Below the pieces are notes generated by a model that was given only the letters and a program-made list of their open reading frames with translations, did not search any database and had not been told where the DNA came from. Positions 27,137 through 33,776 of a DNA stretch of 33,776 nucleotides are shown one piece after another (within the stretch, counting starts at the first letter, position 1; each line of letters begins with the position of its first letter). Origin of the DNA: Oscillospiraceae bacterium (lineage in GTDB: Bacteria > Bacillota > Clostridia > Oscillospirales > Ruminococcaceae); the NCBI GenBank assembly GCA_017555565.1, contig JAFZGF010000003.1:1-33776 (forward strand), read 5' to 3'. A program made the translations under genes and the position numbers.

Positions 27137-28737
27137 TGGCAGATATAACAAGCAAAGAGATATTTGAAAAATATCGCAGAGATACCAGGTACAAATCAAA
27201 CTTGGAGCTGTATGACAAGATAGAGCAGCAGGAGAATTTCTTTATTGGCAGGCAGTGGGTGGGGCTGAATGCACCTGACCTGGAAAAGCCAGTAATCAAT
27301 GTAACAAAGCGAGTTACAAACTATGAAATCAGTGTTCTGCTGGTTAATGATGTGGGTGTAAACTTCCGAGATGGCCTGCCTACAAGCGGCAATAAGAATA
27401 TTGCAGAGATTAAAGATAACAGCAAGTGGATGGAGATGGTATCCAACGAACTGGAAAAGGTACAGGAAAATATAAAGTTTCGTGAAAAGATGCGCCACGT
27501 GCTGCGCAATGCGGCAGTAGATGGTGATGCGGCAATGTATACCCGCTTTATTCCAGAAGACGGAGGAAACCCGGATGTGGTGTCAGGTCACATCGAAACA
27601 GAGATTATTGACAATCTGAATGTACATTTTGGTGATAAACAGACATCAGAAGTACAGAAACAGCCGTGGATTATTATCAGTAAAACAGAGCTGACAAGGG
27701 GCCTGAAGGAAAAATATCCGGACAAGGAAGAATATATAAGTGCAGACGGCAGAAATTATTTCAGTGAGAATAAAAGCCGTATTGATGATGAAATGACAAC
27801 AGTCTGCATTTACTTCTGGCGAAACAAGGACACGGGCAATGTATGGTATATGATGTGTACAGAAGACTGTGTACTGGAAGAGGCAACTGATACGATGCTG
27901 AAAAGATACCCTGTGTCCTGGATGAACTGGGAAATGGTGAAGGATTGCTATCACGGGATAGGTGTGGTGGAGGAAATTATACCTAATCAGATTGCAATCA
28001 ATAAACTGTGGGCAATGAGCCTGCTGTATGCAAAAAACAGTTCTTTTCCAAAAATAATTTTTGATAAAACCAAACTGGATAAATGGACAAACAAGGTGGG
28101 CGCTGCCATAGGTGTGGCAGGCAATCCGAATGATGCAATAGCGGCCACGTTCAGACCAAGTGACCTGCCTGGACAGATCCTGAACCTGGTAAGCCAGACA
28201 ATTTCATACACAAAAGAGTTTATGGGTGCCAATGATGCGGCGCTGGGTAATGTAAGACCGGAAAACACTTCTGCTATTATTGCGCTGCAGCAGTCAAGTG
28301 CCGCGCCACTGGAACTGCAAAGACAGACATTTTACCAGTTCATTGAGGACTGGGTGAGAACAGTATACGAGATTATGCGTGTAAAATACGGAAAAAGATA
28401 TACCATAGCCGAACAGGAAATACAGGATGAAAATGGTCAGGCCATAAAACAGAAAATGGCTGTGCTGGTGGATTTTGGCGAAATGCCTGCGGACAGTGAT
28501 GTGATAGTAGATATCGGGGCATCAGACTACTGGAGCGAAATTACCCAGACCAGCACAATGGATAACCTTTTCAGTAAAGGCATTTTACAGGATGCATTGG
28601 TGTATATGGAAAATGTTCCGGACAAACATATCAAAAATAAGCAGAAAGTAATTGAAGCAATTAAACGAGCCCAGGAACAGCAGCGGCAGAAAGAGGCGCA
28701 GGCCCAGCAGATGCAGATGATGGGGCTGAAAATGTAA
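27133..28737 (+). CDS. Phage portal protein
   Basis: A 534-residue protein forming the head vertex through which DNA enters and leaves. The start region KYRRDTRYKSNLELYDKIEQQENFFIGRQWVG, the PVINVTKRVTNYEISVLLVND segment (about 53-73), the internal TKEFMGANDAALGNVRPENTSAIIALQQSS (about 358-387) and the C-terminal charged Gln-rich helix (RAQEQQRQKEAQAQQMQMM) are typical of portals of short-tailed and P22-like Firmicutes phages. The start at 27133 overlaps the previous stop (ATGATGG); 27136 is equally good. It is followed by late promoter 3. Confidence 0.9.
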   Translation: MMADITSKEIFEKYRRDTRYKSNLELYDKIEQQENFFIGRQWVGLNAPDLEKPVINVTKRVTNYEISVLLVNDVGVNFRDGLPTSGNKNIAEIKDNSKWMEMVSNELEKVQENIKFREKMRHVLRNAAVDGDAAMYTRFIPEDGGNPDVVSGHIETEIIDNLNVHFGDKQTSEVQKQPWIIISKTELTRGLKEKYPDKEEYISADGRNYFSENKSRIDDEMTTVCIYFWRNKDTGNVWYMMCTEDCVLEEATDTMLKRYPVSWMNWEMVKDCYHGIGVVEEIIPNQIAINKLWAMSLLYAKNSSFPKIIFDKTKLDKWTNKVGAAIGVAGNPNDAIAATFRPSDLPGQILNLVSQTISYTKEFMGANDAALGNVRPENTSAIIALQQSSAAPLELQRQTFYQFIEDWVRTVYEIMRVKYGKRYTIAEQEIQDENGQAIKQKMAVLVDFGEMPADSDVIVDIGASDYWSEITQTSTMDNLFSKGILQDALVYMENVPDKHIKNKQKVIEAIKRAQEQQRQKEAQAQQMQMMGLKM

Positions 28738-28745
28738 ATTTTTAA

Positions 28746-28781
28746 CCTGACATGTAATGACAGGTAACAGTGTTTTATAAT
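28746..28781 (+). promoter_or_regulatory. Late promoter candidate 3, before the head genes
   Basis: Dyad CCTGACATGTAATGACAGG at 28746-28764, 11 bases, then a perfect TATAAT at 28776-28781. It lies 8 bases after the portal stop and 18 bases before the next start, so scaffold and capsid can be made at a higher level than portal. Confidence 0.7.
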
Positions 28782-28798
28782 TTGGGCGAGGTAAAAAA

Positions 28799-28990
28799 AT
28801 GAAGACTTGCATATGCAGTGAGAGACCATTGACCATAATTTCTTCCAAAACAGTAATGATGGACAATGTACCCTATGAAGAATTGCAGTTTGCGTGCAGT
28901 AACAAAAACTGCGAGCACTACAAAAAGCCGGTGGTAAGACAGCTGATAAATCTGTTGGATAAGAAAACCACTATTGAGGAAGAGATATAA
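28799..28990 (+). CDS. Small zinc-ribbon protein between portal and scaffold
   Basis: A 63-residue protein with Cys residues CIC (4-6) and CSNKNCEHYKKP (33-44), a Com/zinc-ribbon-like pattern. GCGAGG precedes the ATG by 8 bases. Similar tiny zinc proteins occur near head genes in some phages; the role is unknown. Confidence 0.65.
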   Translation: MKTCICSERPLTIISSKTVMMDNVPYEELQFACSNKNCEHYKKPVVRQLINLLDKKTTIEEEI

Positions 28991-29059
28991 GCCGCAAGGC
29001 TTTATCTATATATAATTTTGACGGAATGCCGGTAAACCAACGGCAGAAAGGAAATACAT

Positions 29060-29911
29060 ATGTTTGAAGCTGAACAGACCAATCAGTATGAAAACGATTT
29101 TTTGGCCGGTCTGAATGAGACCGATGATTTCTCTGAAGAAACAGAGGAAGAAACAACAGCCACAGAACAGGAAGAAGCAGAACAGACCAGTGAAGCTGAA
29201 ACTGACGATGAAGGCGCACAGGAACAGGAACAGCAGCAGGAGCAGAAAGAAGATGCCCAGCAGGCTGAAATGTTTCCAAGAGTTATAAAATTTCTGGGTG
29301 AAGATAAACAGATTACCATGGACGAGGCGGTTATAGCTATTCAGAAAGGCATGAACTATGATCGCATGCTGGAAAAATACAAAGGTCAGCTTGCGGACGT
29401 GCAGAAAGACCCACGTATTATGTTCGTAGAAAATCTGGCGGCAAAAGCCGGGGTGGATGCAAACACATATATTACCATGCAGAACAACCAGGGTGAATAC
29501 CAGGCGTTGATTGATGAATATGGTGATATTTCAAGTGTGCCAGTATCCATTATGGATAAATTCAATAAATACTCACAGTCTGCTATCGAAAAAGCAAAGG
29601 CCGACAGTAGAGCGGCAGAGGAACAGGCTTACCTGGAACAGAAAGAGGCTGAGTATTATGAGTTTATGGAAAAACATCCAGAGTTCAGCGGTGAAGTACC
29701 GCAGGAAGTAATTGCAATGGTACATAAAGGCGAAAGTCTGGAAGGTGCATATGCAATACACAGAGTGGCAGAACTTACAAAAGAGCTGGCACAGACAAAA
29801 AAAGACTTTGATATTTTTAAAGCCAACACAGCCAATAAAAACAGCGGACTGCCTGATGCAAAGGGCGGCAAAAGAGAGCTGGACGATTTTTTGGAAGGCT
29901 TACTGGGCTGA
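29060..29911 (+). CDS. Scaffolding protein
   Basis: A 283-residue, very acidic, helix-rich protein directly before the capsid gene. Residues 1-70 are a disordered Glu/Thr/Gln stretch (ETEEETTATEQEEAEQ type); 70-280 are predicted coiled helices (KADSRAAEEQAYLEQKEAEYY, ELAQTKKDFDIFKANTA). Composition, length and position are those of phage scaffolds that template capsid assembly and then leave. The C-terminal KRELDDFLEGLLG would be the capsid-binding end. AAAGGAAA precedes the start. Confidence 0.85.
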   Translation: MFEAEQTNQYENDFLAGLNETDDFSEETEEETTATEQEEAEQTSEAETDDEGAQEQEQQQEQKEDAQQAEMFPRVIKFLGEDKQITMDEAVIAIQKGMNYDRMLEKYKGQLADVQKDPRIMFVENLAAKAGVDANTYITMQNNQGEYQALIDEYGDISSVPVSIMDKFNKYSQSAIEKAKADSRAAEEQAYLEQKEAEYYEFMEKHPEFSGEVPQEVIAMVHKGESLEGAYAIHRVAELTKELAQTKKDFDIFKANTANKNSGLPDAKGGKRELDDFLEGLLG

Positions 29912-29949
29912 TTTTGTGGCTTTGTGGCAAGAGATAAGGAGAGACAAAA

Positions 29950-30780
29950 ATGGCAGTAAATCTTGCTTCAAAATACTCAAAACATATTCAGACAATTTAT
30001 GTGAAAGAGTCACTTGTTGCTGGCAGACTGAGCCAGGAATATGACTTTAACGGTGTAAAGACAGTTACTGTATACACACCTACAACAGTTCCAATGGGCC
30101 CATATACACGCGAAGGCGCTAACCGATATGGCACACCTACAGAAATGCAGGACACAAAACAGGAACTGACACTGACACAGGACCGCGCTTTTTCACTGAC
30201 AATCGATAAAGGCAACAATGAAGACCAGATGGGTGCAAAATCTGCAGGCAAAATGCTGCAGCTGCAGATTGCTGAAAGAGCTGTGCCAGAGTTTGACAAG
30301 TATGCACTTGGCAAAATGGCTACAGGTGCCGGCAAGGTAAACGCAGGTGCAGCGCTGACAAAATCAACAATCTGTGAAAGAATCTCTTCTGGCACAGAAT
30401 GGCTTGATGATGCAGAAGTGCCTGAAACAGACAGAACACTGTGGATTACAACTGCTGGTTACAAACTGCTGAAACATTCAGAAGAATTTATGGCAGTGGA
30501 AAAAATCGCAGGCAGAGCGATTGCAAAAGGTGAAGTGGGTACATACGATAATATGACAGTTATCAAAGTACCAAAATCCAGAATGCCTGACGGTGTGAAC
30601 TTTATTATTGCGCACAGAAATGCGGCAACAGCACCTGTGAAAATGAGCGAAACAAAAATCCATCAGGACCCACCAGGCATCTCCGGCGCACTGCTGGAAG
30701 GCAGAGAATACTATGACTGCTTTGTATTCGAAGCAAAGAAAAACGGTGTGTACTGTGACAAAAATACATCAGGCACTTAA
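29950..30780 (+). CDS. Major capsid protein
   Basis: A 276-residue protein following the scaffold. MAVNLASKYSKHIQTIYVKESLVAG at the start, KTVTVYTPTTVPMGPYTREG, the SLTIDKGNNEDQMGAKSAGKMLQLQIAERAVPEFD spine-helix region (about 77-118) and C-terminal IAHRNAATAPVKMSETKIH fit small HK97-fold capsid proteins of Firmicutes phages. The gene uses preferred codons more than its neighbours, as highly expressed capsid genes do. GGAGAGAC lies 5 bases upstream; a hairpin follows. Confidence 0.88.
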   Translation: MAVNLASKYSKHIQTIYVKESLVAGRLSQEYDFNGVKTVTVYTPTTVPMGPYTREGANRYGTPTEMQDTKQELTLTQDRAFSLTIDKGNNEDQMGAKSAGKMLQLQIAERAVPEFDKYALGKMATGAGKVNAGAALTKSTICERISSGTEWLDDAEVPETDRTLWITTAGYKLLKHSEEFMAVEKIAGRAIAKGEVGTYDNMTVIKVPKSRMPDGVNFIIAHRNAATAPVKMSETKIHQDPPGISGALLEGREYYDCFVFEAKKNGVYCDKNTSGT

Positions 30781-30790
30781 TGTAGTGAAC

Positions 30791-30820
30791 AAAGGCGAGC
30801 AGTTATCTGCCCGCCTTTTG
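30791..30820 (+). terminator. Hairpin after the capsid gene
   Basis: AAAGGCG/CGCCTTT with an inner GCA/TGC stem and a TTTTG tail. It lies 10 bases after the capsid stop and would reduce, not abolish, expression of the head-tail genes. Confidence 0.6.
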
Positions 30821-30835
30821 ATATAGAGGTGGAAA

Positions 30836-31219
30836 ATGAAAGTAAACGATATATACAGCACAAGTGTTATTTTGGTAACAGGTGCGAAAGATGAAAGTGA
30901 ATACAAAGAAATTGCTGTGCCTTTGTTTAACCTGGTGCTGAGCAAATGCTTTAACGAAAATAACCACCTGCGCCGCTTTAAGGAAAAGGATGCGCTGAAA
31001 GAAATCCCGACAGTGGGAAGTCTGAATGATGAAATTCCGTATGAAGATGAGTTTGCGACTGCGCTGAAATACGGCCTGGCCGCAGAGCTGCATATTGCTG
31101 ATGCCGATATGGACGATGGTAAACACAGTATTTATCTGCAGATGTTTGCCGACGAGGTAAACAAATGGGCAATGAAGGCGGTAGAAGAAAGTGTGGTGGA
31201 TGTGTATGCAGAATATTAA
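30836..31219 (+). CDS. Head-tail connector/adaptor-type protein
   Basis: A 127-residue soluble protein right after the capsid gene. The helical pattern FNLVLSKCFNENNHLRRFKEKDALKEIPTVGSLNDEIPYEDEFATALKYGLAAELHIAD resembles small adaptor proteins (gp4/gp6/gp15 type) that sit under the portal ring. The phrase 'IPYEDEFATALKYGLAA' (about 72-88) is commonly seen in such proteins. Assignment rests on position and fold impression. AGAGGTGG precedes the start. Confidence 0.65.
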   Translation: MKVNDIYSTSVILVTGAKDESEYKEIAVPLFNLVLSKCFNENNHLRRFKEKDALKEIPTVGSLNDEIPYEDEFATALKYGLAAELHIADADMDDGKHSIYLQMFADEVNKWAMKAVEESVVDVYAEY

Positions 31220-33098
31220 TATACCTACACCAAGAAGCACAACGAAGTACACGGTGTATGACAATCTGGCCGGGGTGGACTTCAGCCAGAGCGCAGAGAA
31301 CGTGGCAAAGAACCGCAGTCCACTGCTATTGAATATGATTTCTGACAACGGCAGACATCCTGTAAAAAGGGCAGGCTGGGAGATATGCTGTACTCTTGAA
31401 AGCCCGGTCCATAATATCTGGCATACATATGTCAACAGGCAGGAATATTTCCTTGCCCATGCAGGCAGTAAGATTTATAAAATTGTTGAAAATGGCGGTG
31501 TTTTCTCTGCTGCGGTACTGAAAGAAAATGTGAACAACGGCAAAGGCTGTGGTTTTTTCTTCAGAAAAGGTGAAAAGGACGGCTTTTATATCTTAACCGG
31601 CAAGGAATACCTGGTGTTTGACGGCGAGAGCGTAAAAGATGTAATGGAAGATGCATATGTACCGACCACAGTAATTGCCCGCAGTCCTTCCGGCGGTGGT
31701 GAAAGCTATGAGGATATAAACTTCCTGACGGGCAAACGCTGTGAAAAGTTCACAGGGGACGATACAAAGATATATCAGTTGAGCGAAATTGACATTGAAA
31801 GTGTAAGCAAGGTAGAGAGCCTGAACAGCGAAGGTGATCTGGATGTGCTGAAAGCTGGCACGGATTACACAGTGGATTTAAAGCTGGGGAAAGTTACCTT
31901 TACCACTGCGCACAAAACACCTGTAGAGGGACAAGACAATATCTATATTACTTACACAAAGACAGTGGCAGGATATAAGGAAAGAATTGTGAACTGCAGT
32001 ATATACGCACATTACGGCGTAGGCGGTAACAACAGGGTTTTCCTCAGTGGTAATCCGGAATATATGGCCTATGACTTCTGGAGTAACATTTACGACCCGA
32101 CCTATTTTCCAGACTTGAAATATTCCATTATAGGCAGTGCCAATACGGCTGTAATGGGATATCACAAGGTAGCAGGCTATCTGGCTATAGTAAAAGAGAG
32201 AACACAGCAGGATACAACAGTTTTCCTGCGCAGCGGTTCTCTTGACAGCGAAGGCGAGGTTATATGGGAAGTAAGACCTGGCATTGTAGGTATCGGTGCA
32301 GTAAGTAAGCATTGCTTTATAGTTCTGAACGACGACCCATTGTTTCTGTCAGACAGAGGGGTGTACTCCATAACCAACAGCAGTATCACCTATGAAAGGA
32401 CACTGCAGAACAGAAGCTACAACGTGGATGCAAAGCTGACAGAAGAAATAGGGCTGGAAAATGCCGTGGCTGTGGAGCATAACGGGCTGTATATCCTGGC
32501 AGTGAACAATGTGTGTTATGTGCTGGATGGTAAAAAGACCATAAGTGGCAGGGTGAGCAGCGGTTTTAACTATGAATGTTATTACTGGGATAATGTGCCT
32601 GCAAAATGCTTTTCCAGCTGGAACAGTATACTATGGTTTGGTGATGATGCAGGGAATATCTGCAGATTTAAAGACTATATGACCAGCATGGAAAAATACA
32701 ACGACAACGGCCAGGCCATCAGAGCTGTATGGGCTACACCATATGACGACGACGGAATGATACACAGGTTTAAGACTGTTACAAGAAAAGGCTGCCTGGT
32801 TGTACTGGCTCCATTTACCGCCAGCAGCTGTAAGGTATATTACTGCGTTGATGGTGCAGATGAAAAATATATTACAGGCGGAACAATGGATATTTCCGAC
32901 TGGTTTATAAACTTGAACTTTGAAAGGTTTACCTTTGAAAAGTCTGAAACACCGAGAGAAATCTATTTTAACAAACGGCAGAGGAAATACAAACGACTGA
33001 TGCTGATGTTTGTAAATGATGAAGTCAACGAAGGGTTTGGCATACATCAGATAGTAAAAACATACAAGGTGAACGGATATTCAAAGAACAGGAGGTAA
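31206..33098 (+). CDS. Large beta-rich neck/tail hub protein
   Basis: A 630-residue protein made almost wholly of beta strands with repeated NVCYVLDGK, GVYSITNSS and DPLFLSDRGVYS-like blades, suggesting a beta-propeller. It starts MQNINIPTPRSTTKYTVYDNLAGVDFSQSAENVAKNRSPLLLNM, a 'threading' N-terminus that also occurs in proteins closing the portal channel. P22 gp10 and short-tailed Firmicutes phage hub proteins have the same size and place. Start ATG 31206 has GGTGG 6 bases upstream and overlaps the previous gene by 14 bases. No tape-measure or tail-tube gene is found between capsid and this gene. Confidence 0.7.
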   Translation: MQNINIPTPRSTTKYTVYDNLAGVDFSQSAENVAKNRSPLLLNMISDNGRHPVKRAGWEICCTLESPVHNIWHTYVNRQEYFLAHAGSKIYKIVENGGVFSAAVLKENVNNGKGCGFFFRKGEKDGFYILTGKEYLVFDGESVKDVMEDAYVPTTVIARSPSGGGESYEDINFLTGKRCEKFTGDDTKIYQLSEIDIESVSKVESLNSEGDLDVLKAGTDYTVDLKLGKVTFTTAHKTPVEGQDNIYITYTKTVAGYKERIVNCSIYAHYGVGGNNRVFLSGNPEYMAYDFWSNIYDPTYFPDLKYSIIGSANTAVMGYHKVAGYLAIVKERTQQDTTVFLRSGSLDSEGEVIWEVRPGIVGIGAVSKHCFIVLNDDPLFLSDRGVYSITNSSITYERTLQNRSYNVDAKLTEEIGLENAVAVEHNGLYILAVNNVCYVLDGKKTISGRVSSGFNYECYYWDNVPAKCFSSWNSILWFGDDAGNICRFKDYMTSMEKYNDNGQAIRAVWATPYDDDGMIHRFKTVTRKGCLVVLAPFTASSCKVYYCVDGADEKYITGGTMDISDWFINLNFERFTFEKSETPREIYFNKRQRKYKRLMLMFVNDEVNEGFGIHQIVKTYKVNGYSKNRR

Positions 33099-33101
33099 CG
33101 G

Positions 33102-33776
33102 ATGTCATTTGAAAATTTAAAAATTTCGGCAGAAGAAATAAACAGGCTGAATGTTAAAAGTGCCGCGGACTCATATAACAACAACAGTCCGCGAGACAAT
33201 AAAAATATTTTTGATAAACTACCGGAGCATATTGCGGAAAAACACAATTCTCTAGTCGAATGGCTTACTGAACACGGACAGCCTGTACAGAGTGGCGATG
33301 TAATGCAGTTGCGCATCGGTGAAAGCGGAGATTTGCAGGTATCTGCTGATGGAGTGCAGTGGCTGAATGTGGCTGACAAAGCACTGGAAGGCAAGGCAGA
33401 TAAAGATAAGTCCTACACAAAAGACCAGCTGTATACAAGAGAGGAAACAGATTTAAAGCTGGGTAAAAAGGCTGAAGCAGATAAAGTATACACCAAAGAG
33501 GAAACCGATAAAGCTATTGGTGACAAGATGACGGAAATTGGTGCAGGTGATATGCAGAAGGATGTGTACGATGCCGATGGTGACGGCACTGTGGATAAAG
33601 CAAAGACTGCGGGTAGTGCAGACAAGGCTACAAATGCCGACAATGGCATATTCACCTATGTGCATACAAAGTCAGGCACAGTGCATAATCTTGCCGGCAG
33701 CGGTGAAAACATCAAGTTTATTGCAGCCGCAGACTGGAACGAAGGGGACAGTCTGACAATCAATGGCAAGGTAACA
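33102..33776 (+). CDS. Tail fibre-type protein, cut by the window end
   Basis: The frame is open for 225 codons to the last base. After an N-terminal domain (MSFENLKISAEEINRLNVKS, later LPEHIAEKHNSLVEWLTEHG) come fibre-type repeats such as SYTKDQLYTREETDLKLGKKA and VYTKEETDKAIGDKM at about residues 105-143, then AKTAGSADKATNADNG. These YTKEETD modules are typical trimeric shaft segments of phage receptor-binding proteins. Strong GGAGG is 7 bases before the ATG. The receptor-binding tip lies outside the window. Confidence 0.8.
   Translation, partial: MSFENLKISAEEINRLNVKSAADSYNNNSPRDNKNIFDKLPEHIAEKHNSLVEWLTEHGQPVQSGDVMQLRIGESGDLQVSADGVQWLNVADKALEGKADKDKSYTKDQLYTREETDLKLGKKAEADKVYTKEETDKAIGDKMTEIGAGDMQKDVYDADGDGTVDKAKTAGSADKATNADNGIFTYVHTKSGTVHNLAGSGENIKFIAAADWNEGDSLTINGKVT

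Overview
The window looks like the chromosome of a low-GC Bacillota (Firmicutes), probably a gut anaerobe. The evidence is AT-rich intergenic DNA, strong AGGAGG-type ribosome binding sites, frequent GTG/TTG starts, and a gene set (RlmA, adenine deaminase, ABC-F, DtxR-type regulators) typical of Clostridia/Negativicutes. I cannot name the genus. About 12 kb of host chromosome is followed by an integrated tailed phage that runs off the right edge.

Host part (1-12.0 kb). Bases 1-1065 are a junkyard of three truncated genes: a LuxR-type C-terminus, an internal slice of mannonate dehydratase (uxuA), and the broken start of a family 3 glycoside hydrolase. Next come a small coiled-coil protein, a GNAT acetyltransferase and the rRNA methyltransferase rlmA. 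A compact plus-strand operon follows (3.5-10.9 kb): YjjG-type nucleotidase, serine hydrolase, adenine deaminase, YbaK/EbsC editing deacylase, ABC-F ATPase, aminotransferase and Nudix hydrolase. Many of its genes overlap or abut. Two divergently transcribed DtxR/MntR-type regulators share a control region that holds two TTAG-N6-CTAA dyads.

Prophage part (about 12.1 kb to the end). The lysogeny module on the minus strand is a tyrosine integrase, a YHYH-type secreted/membrane cargo protein and a self-cleaving S24 repressor. A likely plus-strand small RNA lies between integrase and cargo gene. A Cro-like protein diverges from the repressor, and GTTACG-N4-CGTAAC operators lie around them. The early region (15.4-24.2 kb) holds many short genes, notably cysteine-rich zinc-binding proteins, DUF3846, an HNH-like protein, a HUH rolling-circle-type Rep preceded by seven hairpins, a MazG-like protein, two tandem Lar-like proteins and a sigma-region-4-like regulator. 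The late region holds terL, then terS (reverse of the usual order), portal, scaffold, capsid, head-tail proteins and a tail fibre cut by the window end. This gene order and the small set of head/neck genes suggest a short-tailed phage.

Most interesting signals: (1) three copies of a 19-bp dyad, each exactly 11 bp before a -10 hexamer, which look like an undescribed family of activator-dependent late promoters; (2) the HUH Rep with a hairpin array that may be a rolling-circle origin; (3) a block of 11-bp and 21-bp tandem repeats directly after terS, a candidate pac site or origin; (4) a 23-bp perfect inverted repeat enclosing 145 bp in the early control region, a possible invertible segment; (5) structured non-coding stretches at 13.4 and 17.3-17.7 kb.
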